From: Brachionus koreanus
Taxonomy: Eukaryota > Rotifera > Eurotatoria > Ploima > Brachionidae
Direction of reading: 5' to 3'
Assembly: GCA_016987375.1 (NCBI GenBank)
Contig: PJRA01000077.1
Location: 231,923-295,922, forward strand
Length of the DNA stretch: 64,000 nucleotides
Positions 35,088-46,531 of the stretch are shown one piece after another (within the stretch, counting starts at the first letter, position 1; each line of letters begins with the position of its first letter). The position numbers were made by a program, and so were the translations under genes. The notes below the pieces were generated by a model. It was not told the origin of the DNA. It searched no databases and saw nothing but the letters and a program-made list of their open reading frames with translations.

Positions 35088-37407
35088 ATAAATTAATTTT
35101 TTTTTCAAACAAGTTTGCATTAATTTTATTTTTTAGAATAAATTTTTCAAAAAATTCCAAAGTTCAAATTTTTTCTTTTATTTGTCAATTAGCTTCAAAA
35201 ACTAATTGGGATGCTTAAATTTATTTATCATAGTTTTTGCTTAATCAAGAAAAAAAATAGTTTAATTGCACGATAATTTAATGTATGGATCAGCACTTTT
35301 ACTTAAAAAAATATGCTAATTATATTTACTTGAATTTGATATTAAATAGATATTAATTTATAATATTTATTTCCTAAGTTTGTTTATCTAATTAAAAATT
35401 TGTAAATAAAAATATTTTAAAAAAAAATTAACAGTAGTTAGTAATAGTGGTATCTATATCTGTCTTTTCTTAGCACTAGCCTGTGTTTTTGGCACACTTT
35501 GACAGCCGTTTCTAACTATATAGATATCTAAAAAATGTCTTTTTTTTTTTAAATCAGTGTTTAAAATAGTTTAGTATTTTGAAAAATTTTAAATATCTAA
35601 TATTTAATTTTTTTGAATTATTGGTTTCACCTTTTGAATTTTTCCCAATAGATGTCAATCTGTTTGATGAAGTTTCTACAGGAGATATTTTCCTTACCCG
35701 AGATGACAAAAACAGTCAAAAAAAATTGTTATTTTTGTTTAAAAAAAAGTATAAAGACAAGAATTATTAGACAAATTAAGTCATAAATAATTAAATTAAA
35801 AAAAAATTTAACATAAAAATATTAAACATATTTTTCAAAAATATTGTAAATTAGCCTGCTTTTTAAGCTTTTTAGATTGTTTTTGATTATTTAAAATCAT
35901 TCCTGAAAAATAAACATGCTTAATTTTTTAATAGTTAAACCAGGCTTCAAATGTTCAAAAACGGTTTAAAAAAACACTCTAAATGAAACATTTTGTTTTG
36001 TTTATAAAATTTTTTAAAGAGCTGAAATTAAAAACTGGTGGTCTTATGAAGTCAACATCTTCAATTTTTTAAAAATTTTTAAATTGCTAGACCTTTCCAT
36101 TCTAAAACCAAGTTTTGTGTTAAGACTTTAATAAATTCCTTTATTAAATTCAATTTGTTCATAGTTACCTGAATTAGATCACAATAATTTAATAGTTTTG
36201 CTACAAGGATACTTAAATGCTTTCTTAATTAAGCCCAACATTGGGTTTAGTAAATTTACTGATCAACGAGGAAATTTATTAAATTCCGTGTTTTACAATT
36301 TTACTATTACATATATCTTATTGAAGATTATAAATCGAATTTTAATTATCAAGATTTTCAAGACATCATCATAGGCTTCACAAAGGTTTTGGACAATATT
36401 CAACATATCGCTTATATAGATAATAAGGAAGAGAAGACCTAGGACTGAATCTTGTAGAACTTCACTTTTAACTTTTACCCAATTTGAGCTGATATCTCCT
36501 AAAATCTCTCTTTATCCAATTTATCAGGACTTTATTAAATCCAAAAATTTTGAGTTGATGCAGAAGCAGTGTATTAGAGACTTTTAAAGAAAGCTATTGC
36601 AAAATCTGAGTAAATGATGTCAACTGGCAAACCATTCATTATAAATTGCTTTAGAAATAAAATCTTAGGTTTCCAATTATTTGCTAAGACATGACTTTTT
36701 TGGTAAGAAACCAAATCTGTGATGTGCAAGAAAAATACAAAAATGCAAAAAAATATTTTTTTAATATTTTGAAATTCTTTTTAAAAAATGTTGATCCAAA
36801 ATTAAAAAGTAGCAAATTTTCAATACAAATCCTATGTGCCTCTAACTTGTGAATTTTATTTGATTTTATTTTTTGCGAAGTAACTAAAATTTCAAGTATC
36901 TTAGAATATTTTTTGTAAATTCAAAAAAAAAAAAACTATATTATTATTTTGATTCATAAATTTTTTTTTTAATTTTTAAAATTTTGAAAATTTTATTTTT
37001 GAATTATTGAAGTATTAGATCAAATTAAAAAGATGGTAGTCAAAAATCGTTTGTTACAAAAAAAAGTTTTCAATAAAAAAATTATTGCAGAAGCATTTGC
37101 ATCTTTTTAATTCTAAAACTTAAACTTAAATAATAATAAGCATGAATCAATGCTCTTTAAAATCATTTGTCTGAAAATGAAAACTTTAAGTGAAAGCTAG
37201 AAGAACGATGACAAAAATGGGAAATTCTCCTTCCTTCCTTGAAGAATATAACCCCGATTTTCTCCTTGTGATTGAATCAAATTTTAAAATTTTTCAAACT
37301 TTGATCTATAGACTTTTAAAAGTGAAAATTTTTTATTATTTTTCTCATCATAAATAAAATAAATATTTTTTTTTCGATTTTAAAATTTACATTTTTTTTC
37401 AAATAAT
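35088..37407. other. intergenic with LINE relic
   Basis: No confident gene. A frame at 35652-35769 with non-random residues may be an alternative last exon of the secreted protein upstream. A decayed minus-strand reverse transcriptase lies at 36370-36715. A short imperfect inverted repeat built on GGTATCTATAT / ATATAGATATC is at 35449-35528. Confidence 0.55.
36370..36715 (-). pseudogene. non-LTR reverse-transcriptase relic (LINE fragment D)
   Basis: The minus strand carries GFLPKKSCLSKYLETLDFIS, the classic start of the CR1/Jockey-type reverse-transcriptase palm. It is followed by YSDFAIAFFKSL (the Y.DFaKAFDkv block, catalytic Asp context) and, after frameshifts, pieces resembling the insert before the PQGSVLGPLLF block (near 36430-36460). 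Stops and shifts make it inactive. Confidence 0.65.
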
Positions 37408-38778
37408 TTAATTAGAATTTATTTGAGAAGCGAGAGCTACTCGCGACCATTCAGGCTCGTTTTGCTGTATTTTCTCAATAACAAAATTAACTTGTGTGCA
37501 CAAATTTTGCATTTGTTTGTTCCATGTTGGCAAGCATTGTGTCACTTGACACCAAAAAAATAGAAAAAAAATTATAATTAAAAAAAAAGTACCTCCAAAG
37601 TGAACAATCGAGCCAATTTGATCAATATAGCCATTCATTCTTTCCTCAGATATCATTTGAGACGCTATTTTCTCGGCCTTTTGTGCCGATATATCAAACA
37701 AATTGCCCAGCTCATCAAATCTAATATTGTTGTACAATTTACTGACAGCTAGCAAGTTGTGTTCAATAACAGCTCGATCGAGCAGTGTCGATCCATCTGC
37801 AGTAGTTGCCTTTTGGTGTGGTTGAAGAATGGCCTCAAATTCTTTGACTTGATCAGTTCTAATAATGCGCTCTAAATACATCTTTTCCAATATACTAAAC
37901 GCTGGCAGTTTCTGACAGCGTTCGTCTTTGAACAAAGTGGCCAGTAGACGGGATCGTTGCTTTCCAGCCGGCGCCAGAACTGTACAATTCAAAGCATTGT
38001 TTAGAGCATGGTTTTTTTCCGTTTCGTCCAAACGGCTATTCAAAGATAGCTCATAGTACTTGGACGCTGCTTCTACAAATTTCCTCTTAAAGTCCCAAAT
38101 CCTGGCCTGTGCTGCCCTATACTTTATTTGCAGCGATTGATCTTTGCTATCTTTCTCCAAAGTGGCTGCTCTGCTTAGATTTATTTCGGCCTGTGCCGAG
38201 TCTCCTTCGTTTAAAAACAGCTCAGCTATTTTAATATAAGTTTTTAGCTTAAAATCGTTCTGATATTGTCTTAATTAATAAAATAAAAAAAAATTAATTT
38301 TTTTCTTATTTTTTTTTTACTTCTGAGAAGTTTCAAGAGGGATGCCGGACAAAATATTGGCAGCTTGTTTGCAATCGCCTTCACATTCATAAATTTCGGC
38401 AAGTAGCTGTCTGAAAGCGGTCACCTGGTCCTCAAAAGAGATGTTTCGCGGCTGAATTTTGGCCAATGCATAATTGGCTATGTGTTTGGACTCATTTCTA
38501 GGCAAGCTTGACAACATAGAGCACAAATCACTAAAAATTTGTCTTGATACAACCAAACCAACGTTTTCGTTTATCAACAAATCAATCAGACATTTCAGTT
38601 CATCGCTTCTTTCTTCACTTCGAATCACAATCACTTGCTCTAGAAGATTTTTATATCTTTATTGAATTTTATAGCAATCAAAGCAATTCAAATGCAACAA
38701 AATAAATTACTTATCAATTAGCTCTTTGTGAGACAGACCCTTTAAATTTAAAAAATTTGGTGCTGCATTTTTAATCAT
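37408..38778 (-). CDS. COPS4: COP9 signalosome subunit 4
   Basis: Subunit of the eight-protein COP9 signalosome, which removes NEDD8 from cullins. Minus-strand exons 38778-38711, 38656-38321, 38269-37593 and 37544-37408 give 405 residues, against 406 in human. TPR-like helical repeats fill the N-terminal two thirds ([47 protein letters not shown]). The C-terminal PCI domain contains [50 protein letters not shown] and [20 protein letters not shown]. The stop follows a short variable tail. The gene is head to head with pyridoxal kinase, 191 bases apart. Confidence 0.96.
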
Positions 38779-38969
38779 TTTGTTATCTATTTAGATAAAA
38801 AAATAAAATTCGGCTTTTTTTTTTCAAATAAATAATTCACATGTTTATGATTTTTTTACAAATTTTATTAAGCAAAAAAAACATTAATAAAGTTTAAGGT
38901 CTACGACTCATACGAGTTGAAGCATTTTTGTTGTGTTTTGTTTCTAAAAAAATAAATTAATTTAGGAGG
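38779..38969. promoter_or_regulatory. shared divergent promoter region, CSN4 / PDXK
   Basis: Only 191 bases separate the two start codons, so both core promoters must lie here or within the 5' exons. A polypyrimidine-AG ending four bases before the PDXK ATG (38957-38966, ATTAATTTAG) is a plausible 5' UTR or spliced-leader acceptor. No TATA box stands out in such AT-rich DNA. Confidence 0.5.
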
Positions 38970-40201
38970 ATGTCGGTTGGCAAAGTTTTGTCCATACAGT
39001 CCCATGTAATACACGGCTATGTAGGAAATAGAGCTGCTGTTTTTCCAATGCAAGTAGTTATTAAAAAATTTTAAGGAAACAAAATTTTTGCTTTTTCTCA
39101 GCTGCTAGGTTTTGAAGTAGATTTTATAAACTCGGTACAATTCTCCAACCACACACAGTACAAGTGTTTCACTGGACAGCGGCTGAACGCCGATCAATTG
39201 GAAGAGCTGTTCGAAGGACTTCGCCAAAATGATCTTTTGGACTACTCTCATTTACTAACTGGTTTAAATTTAGAAAAAAAAATTTTCTTTTATCCTAATC
39301 TCGTTTAGGCTATGTGGGCTGTCCGTCTTTTTTAAACAAGCTTGGGGATTTGATACAAGAACTAAAGACCAAAAATCCTAATTTAATCTACTGTATTTTT
39401 AATCAAATTTAAAATAAAAAAAAAAGAATTTTAATTATTTTTAGTATGTGATCCGGTAATGGGTGACAATGGAAAACTGGTATTGAATAAAAAAAAATTT
39501 TTTTTTTCTCTATTTTTGTCTTAAAAGTATGTGTCCAAAGATTTGGTTAATATTTATGCTGATAGAATTTTGCCTCATGCGGACATCATAACCCCTAATA
39601 TCTTCGAATTAGAGTGAATATTTATTAAATTTTTTTTTCTTTATTTTTATCCAAAATTTAAGAGTAATTTATGGTAAAAAAATAGAAAATACAAAAAATT
39701 TGTTTGACGCAATCGAGTACTGTCACTCGAAAGGCGTACAAACAGTTATCATATCGAGCAGCAAGCCCTTTGAAGCGAGCAAATGTGATAAACTAGTGCT
39801 TTATGCTAGTTCAAAATCGGAAAAAAACATCATTCGAATTGAGTTTGATCAGCTTGTTGGAACTTTTTATGGAACAGGCGATGCCTTTGCGGCAATGTTT
39901 TTATCCTGGCTAACTAAATTAAAAAATCTAAAAGTAAATTTTGGACAATATTTTAAAAAATTTTAATTTTTAATTATTCAAGAGTGCTTGCGAACATACC
40001 ATATCAGCAATGTTACATATTCTTAGACGCACTAATGGTGAGATAAGAGAAAAAAAAAATTTATTTATTTTATTTTATTTTGTATTTGAAGAAAGTCGAA
40101 AAAAAGATGATGAACTTTTGGAAATAAAATTAATTTCGAGCAAAAGTGATATAGAAAAGCCTGAAATAGTTGTCAAGGCCGAGCTAATGGCAAAAAATTA
40201 G
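38970..40201 (+). CDS. PDXK: pyridoxal kinase
   Basis: ATP-dependent kinase that makes pyridoxal 5'-phosphate from vitamin B6 vitamers in the cytosol. Eight exons (38970-39053, 39102-39261, 39309-39392, 39445-39479, 39528-39613, 39663-39933, 39983-40037, 40092-40201) give 294 residues against 312 in human. The ribokinase fold begins [20 protein letters not shown]. It continues with [43 protein letters not shown] and the ATP/anion-hole motif [15 protein letters not shown], whose Asp is the catalytic base. It ends [14 protein letters not shown], as in the family. Exon 4 is only 35 bases. Introns are about 47-57 nt. The loop after VMGDNGK is shorter than in vertebrates. Confidence 0.96.
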
Positions 40202-40315
40202 ATAATCAATTTTTAGAATTAGTTCATTTTTTTTGTTGCTTTGTTAAAAAAAAATTATTTAGAATATTTTTATTATTTAAAAAAAATAAAATCTTAATTT
40301 CTTTAAAATACAGTT

Positions 40316-43300
40316 TTAGTTGACGTAAGATTTTATGAAAGGATCGAGTGATGGATTTCGGCCTCGGAATCTACGAAACATTTCATTAGCGTGTAGAGAC
40401 GAGCCATTTTTCAAATAAGTCTCTCGGTATCTGTCACCAACAACTTTAAGCTTGTTCACATCGTCGAAGCCAACGTCATTAAATGCTTCAAATAAATCTG
40501 AACTCAACATCTAGTAAAAACAAAATTGATTTGATACATTGTTGAATTTAATAATAAGTTATTTAAATTGTCTATGCTAATAAAACTAAAAAAAAAATTT
40601 TTTTTCATTTTTAATCATTAAAATTAAACTAAAAATTAATTAAATTTTTTATTAAGTTAAACATATTTTAAATTTTCAAATTTAGTCTTCGCATAAAAAA
40701 CTAGCAAATTTGAAAATTCATGTCTTACGGCATTTTTGTTAGTCTAATTTACAGCAAAAATTTTCAGTCACAAAGAAAAAAATCGAAATTTCAATTTTAA
40801 TTTGAAAAACAAAATTTAAGATAAAATTTTCTCAGAAATTGTTATACATAGAAAATTAAGTTTAGCATTGAATGTTTGATTTGAAAATATGGGTATTGTG
40901 AAATTCAAATACAAATTGAGGAAAAATTTTTCAAATTTTATAAGATCATTAAATAGTCGCCCAAATATTCATGCCAATGATGATTTTAACACTTTAAATA
41001 TAGAGTTGAGCAAATTTAACATCGACTGCTTTTAGCATAGAATTATCAAACGTCTTTCTCACTTTATACATAAAATTATAAGTTTAAAAACATCGTCTTG
41101 AAGACTTAAGTGAAGTTTTAATAAGCAACTGCTCGAAAAATATTGTTAATAATCTAAAAAATTTAGATGACTATTTTGTTCCTTCCAAAGGAAATGTCAA
41201 TGTTTTAAAATGGTGAAAAACGTTTGATTATTTTTATTCTAAATTCATTAATAAATTACTTATTGATGATCTACAGTTAGATTTTGACTCATTTAAAAGA
41301 AGAATAAACAATAATATTAATTTAATTTTCATAAAATTTTGTAATAACTTTTCTTATTTTGATATTAATTTCAAAAAACTAAATTTTTGTTAATTTTCTG
41401 TTAATTTAATAAATTTTTATATGTTTTTTGTTTTTAATAAATGGGCTCAATCATGCCTTTATGGATTTTGATCTTTGGTCTCTTTGGTTGAGTTGATATA
41501 AATTATAATTATATATAGATTAAAATTTACTAAAATAAAATACACTTAAAAAGCAGCAGATTTTTTGCAGAGATACAACACTGGTTTCAGCTAATAAATT
41601 TCACAAATCAAAGACATTTAGAATTAATTCGTCTAATCTGGCATTGTGAATTTCAGCTTTTGAAAATAAAATAGTCAATTGAAAAACCATTTTTCTCAAT
41701 GTTAAATGTATTGGTAATTGTATGTGACAACTTCATCAAGCTAGTTGATTACTTGAAAAAATGAGAAAAGAAATCGAATCAATACATGATACAATTTCAT
41801 AAATTCATTCTTATTCTACATTATTTAATTTTAATTCAATTTTTTTTTACTTAAAATTTACATAATGAGTTTTTAATTCTTTATAGATAAATTATTGTAA
41901 ATAGTAAATTTCTTTTCTTTGTACAGAATAGAGACAAAATCTCCGAGAGAGGAGACTAGAGATTATTTAAAGTAAAAAAAGGCAAACAATTAATTTATCT
42001 AAGTAATTGATTTATCAATTGAGAAGAAGCTTCTAAAAATATTGCTAAAAAAATCCGACTTGAAGAGACTAACAATATTCAAAATGAATATTTGGAGCGA
42101 TAAAGAAATTTTATTTTTTATGATTGATTTTTTTTCTTACTTATTCTATAAAAGAAATTAATAAAAAATCAAAAAAAAAAAAGAAAAAAATTTTTGTTTA
42201 CTTAGATTCTTAAAAAACCTTATTTTTCTTAAAATGTAATCAATAAAATAATATCTAAAAGATTTTTTTTTTGTAAATGATTAAAAAAATAAGTATATCA
42301 ACGATTAAATTAAAAAGATACATGTTAATTTAAAGTTTATCTGCATTAAGACAAAAAAAAATCCAATCTGATAGTACTTACATTGGACCAAATTAAGGAA
42401 TAGTAATTACAACCAAAGTTTTCACCAAAAATAGTTGAAAATTGACAAGGTCTGAAGTCATTTTTGTTCATTTTGACAGGCATGTATTTTGGCCATAAAT
42501 CTTCCATGATATCATACCAAAATTTTTCACTAATGTGACACTCAATATCAAAAGCGCTCAAAAATGTTTGCTTCATAAGATCAAACGCCTTGAATTTGTC
42601 TTCGGCTAAAAAATTAAAATTTCAAAAATTTTTTTTCTACAACTCTTTTTGAAACAAATAAATACCTTTTACTAAACGATTTAAAATTTCATCCGGAACA
42701 CTGTCACCATTTTTATTTGAGCTGATTTTTTTCATCACTTGCGGTACATACAAAAATCGACTGTAGAGCTTGTTGGTCAAGTTTAGAGAATCAGTTTCTA
42801 AAAGACTTATGTCTGATAATTCAGTGTAATCTGTCTTAGTCAGTAAAGTATGAACTATACCACCAAACTAAAAAAAAAAATTTTTAAAAGTTTCTAATTT
42901 ATTAAAAAAAAAGACCTCGTGGAACAACTGTTTGATTTGGCTAAAAGTTAGGGTACTGTACTCGCCGAGATCTCTGACATTCATGTTCAAGTAAACTAAA
43001 GGCTTAGAGCCGGTTTTCTCGCTTGAATCTGAGAAAACAATTTTAAAATTAACTTTTGTTTCAGATAATTTTTTTTTCACTTCTTCCAGTATAGGACCAA
43101 ATGTTGTCTATCTTCAAATTGCGGATATAAGCATCCAAGACCAAATGAGACAAAGTCTTTCCGTTTTCATCAATCACTGCATACACTTCCACACTCGGAT
43201 CCCACAATCTTTCTTTAAAAGAATCATCTTTCTTTGAATAAACAAAAATTTTAAATTAAATAAAAATTTATTTTTAATTACTTTAAATTCAACATTGAAC

Positions 43301-46300
43301 AAAAGCTTGGTCAGATCAAACAGTCCATTTAGGACTTTTCTAAAAGGAAAGTACTCGGCTAATTTACATTCATCAACTCTTGAAAAAAAAAAATTAATAA
43401 AAAAATTGAAAAATAAAAAAAAATTTTTTAACTACTCATATTTTTCACTAATATATCTATTTTTCCAATATTCAATATCATAGCTTTCCAATGAACTTAA
43501 ATTGCCGTGAATAGCCGAAAATTTATGCAATTTTTCAATCTCTTGTTCGGCCACTGGTCTCACATTTGATTTGATTCTAATTTTTTTTTCAATTAAATAA
43601 TCAAAAATATAATTTAAATAAATTAAAAAAAAATAACAACCTTTCAAATAAATCTACAACATTTTCAACTTTTACAGCCGCTTTGTTTTCAATAACAAGT
43701 TCGGCAAAATTTTTAAATCCATACAAATTTGCCTGTTTAGTTCTATATTCTAAAAGGCCTTTGATTACCTCTGAATTGTTTGTTTGAAATTGTTCGTTTA
43801 AATAAGAGGCTCTTGAGTAATATGCCTCAAAAAGTGTCTTTCGTAGATTTCGGTTGCCACAGTTTTTCATAAACGATTCAAACACTTCTTCATTAGGAAT
43901 TATGGTCCATGGACCTTTTTCTGGATTTGAGCTGAAATAAATTTATTTTTAAAATTAAGAAAAAAAAATTTTTTTTTTATTTATATAAACCGGTCGTTGG
44001 CTATTTTTTTCTTTATATTGAGCGGAATTTCGCTCAGGTTCATTTGGTTGGATATTCTCAGCTGAAATTTTTTGTTAGCATGATTAAGTCGCTGTTTGAA
44101 AAGACCTTGTTTCTCTTGGATTTTGCTGTTTAGCTCTTGGCATATTTTGTACTCGGCGTCGGTAAAATTGAGGCCGTTTAGGACACAATTCCTAATCGAA
44201 CGCTCAATAAGCCGACTTTGCGAATCACTCATCAAATGTTTGTCCGAATTCAACTCCTTTTTTGTTTTTGTTTTCAAATTAAAATTTTAATTTAAGAAAA
44301 TAACCTTAAATGTTGTTGAAATACTTTTAAAATCTTAAAAAATGATCTGTTTGTCCATCTTTCGTTCTTGGTTAAGTTTACTTTATAGTCAAGCTTGAAT
44401 TATTCAATATTTAAATTTTTATTATTAAATAAAAAACAACATACTTCTCAGCAATAATTTAGATAAATTTTAATTTAGATTAAAAATAGACAGCTTTTTT
44501 TCTAAGGACTGTTTAAAATTTTAGGCTAATTTTATAAATTTATCAGATAAAATTAAACAAATTTTAAAATTTTTTTCTTTAAAAATCTTTCAAAGTTTTT
44601 CACTAACTCCAAATGAGAACAACTCCAAGCTATTCGGCATTCGGCATTTATCAAATGAAGAGACGGGTCATTACTTGTGATCAGAAGTTGATCTATTTTT
44701 GCTAGAAAGTTGTGAAAAGATGACACTTTGACAATAAAGATGATGTTGTGTGTTTGGATGGAATTTACAAGGGGTGATAGATTTTTAGCTGGTTCCAAAC
44801 GGTCCCAATGTAAATAGAGAAACTTATTCTCAACAATTAGAATAAATGTTTGTTTAACTTAAAGAAAAAAACCTTTCTTTGGTTAACTGAAACTTAGGTT
44901 TGTTTCTTTAGAAACGTTAGAGTTCATATAGCTATAAAAACAATTAAAAAAATAGAAGGAATCGAATTTCTTCCTCATCAAGCACATGTATTCAGATCTT
45001 TCTCTTCTTGATTATAGTCTTTTTCATCACTCAATAGCATGTTTTCTTTTACTAACCAAGACCAGGTTGAAGAACGGCTCCATAAGCCGTAAATGATACA
45101 AGAAAGAAATGAAACTGGTCGCTGATAGATGTCTAAAGACCAAAAAAAATTTTTCCTTTCAACACAAAATTTTTAAACTGCATCCTTCTTTGAAAAAGCT
45201 AAATATAGAATACACTTTTTAAATTACTATTTTGTATGTCAATTTAAACGAAAAAAAAAATTAATTTTTTCCATAAATCCAAATCAATACCTTGATATTT
45301 TTAATTTTAATAAATCCATAAAATATTTTGCAAGGATTTTTAAAACATTATACTTTCTTCTTGGATTTCTTCTTTACCGAAAAATGCAACAAAAACTTGT
45401 GATTGATATGATATGAGGTTACAGCTAACAGTTACAGACAAATCTTTATCTTAATTAATTTCGTTTAAGTTTATTAATTTTTTTTTCATTTAAAAATAAT
45501 AATAATTTTCAACAAACGGTTTAAACACTATAAAAAAAAAAAAAAACATTTGTTTACTTTTTATTTGATAATGGTACAAGTTATAATCAAAACAGAAAGC
45601 CAGGGAACAGAATTCATGATTTTAGAAGAGATTTGCCATCCTAGATTTAACAAATAGAACTGTAAATTATCTTGGTTAACTTAATCAAGGGTAAAGCATG
45701 AAGCATGATTGTTGAAACAACTGCTAAAGCACCCCTACAAGTTCCATTTAAACTTGTTTTTTTTGTTAAACATCATTGAATTTTTTAGAATATTTTAAGA
45801 TTTTTTTTTCTATTTGAAAACTATTAAATTAAACTGCTGAGATGCGGTATCAAAATAATTTGTCTACTAACTTTTATGTATCCAGTATGATACTTTGAAT
45901 AGGGATAAATAAAAGACAAATGTCGGCCAGTTTTGTATGCATGGTCCAATGGAGCCATCGAATTTTCAATCGGATCAAATAAATTCTCAAATGTTTTCTC
46001 ATAATTTTGGTCTTTTTCAAATTTGGTGAGAACTTGGTTAAATTCAGTGTCAAAATTGACTATTAATTTCTGTACTCCGTTTTGTACTTTGTTCGGTGTT
46101 ATTTCATTAAATGCCGGAACAGTATCACTTCTCATTATCTCATTAGTTTCAGCAGTGTCTGACGGAATTTCAGGCAATCTTTTTTTTTTAATTTTTTTTT
46201 TTAATAAAATTAAACAAAAAATTGGATAAAATTTTTATTAATTTTACAAAAAGTAATAGTTTGTTCTAAACGAGTTTTTGCTACATGCCAAAGCTCTATG

Positions 46301-46348
46301 CTTGAACATTTGTCGACCCTTGGCCAACGTGCCACTCATCACACTCAT
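40316..46348 (-). CDS. M3-family oligopeptidase homologue lacking metal ligands (probable pseudoenzyme)
   Basis: Homologue of the thimet/oligopeptidase A family. Twelve minus-strand exons (46348-46248, 46178-45872, 44393-44325, 44256-43991, 43931-43641, 43576-43436, 43378-43282, 43231-43081, 43028-42916, 42867-42666, 42605-42382, 40510-40316) give 718 residues, a normal family length. The first exon is basic and Ser-rich, a likely mitochondrial presequence. The fold is complete, from PAFNEITPNKVQNGVQ through WDPSVEVYAVIDENGKTLSH to MFRRFRGRNPSLDPF. The active site, however, reads HEFGG instead of HEFGH. The third-ligand Glu aligns with Asn in LLETDSLNLTNKL. The later catalytic His aligns with Thr in FSTIFGENFGCNYYS. 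The catalytic HE pair remains. Exon joins are certain except for the small exon 44393-44325, chosen by phase and context. Introns 2 and 11 are long and repeat-bearing. Confidence 0.85.
40511..42381. other. long intron 11 of the M3 homologue
   Basis: About 1.9 kb of AT-rich DNA. A frame near 41115-41340 translates as NLDDYFVPSKGNVNVLKW and continues past a single stop. It could be an old transposase scrap, but I cannot assign it. No other gene-like signal. Confidence 0.45.
44394..45871. other. long intron 2 of the M3 homologue
   Basis: About 1.5 kb, containing the R1 repeat copy at 44688-45115. The remainder is A/T-rich and empty. Confidence 0.5.
44688..45115 (+). repeat. dispersed repeat family R1, copy in M3-homologue intron 2
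   Basis: Strong similarity to the reverse complement of 48665-48818 and 49200-49400, including ACTTTGACAATAAAGATGAT, GAAACTTAGGTTTGTT and ACGGCTCCATAAGCCGTAAA in the same order. This copy has an extra segment of about 95 bases (44777-44875), while the other copy has a SINE insertion instead. No coding potential or clear ends. Confidence 0.8.
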
Positions 46349-46531
46349 TTTTATTGATTTTAAATTTAATAAAATATTTCTTATTTTAAATTTATTGAAT
46401 GAAATATTTCAGAGTTATATAATAGAATTAATTTTTTTTTTCAACTATGCACATTTATTTCTAAAATTGAACAGATTTTCAAATTTATTAGCATAAATTA
46501 AACAAGAATATATTTTAAACAAGAAAACAAA
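46349..46531. promoter_or_regulatory. shared divergent promoter region, M3 homologue / FBXW2
   Basis: 183 bases separate the two start codons on opposite strands, so both promoters must overlap here. No specific element is recognised. Confidence 0.5.

Noticed and set aside
41115..41340. Translatable segment NLDDYFVPSKGNVNVLKW... in the M3 homologue's intron, suggestive of a hAT transposase end
   Set aside because: Too short, has a stop, and lacks the diagnostic hAT dimerisation motif, so no assignment is possible.
44553..44798. Minus-strand frame beginning WDRLEP that at first looked like an N-terminal exon of the M3 homologue
   Set aside because: Part of it is repeat R1, and the true N-terminal exons (46348-45872, then 44393-44325) join in phase around it, leaving this as intron.
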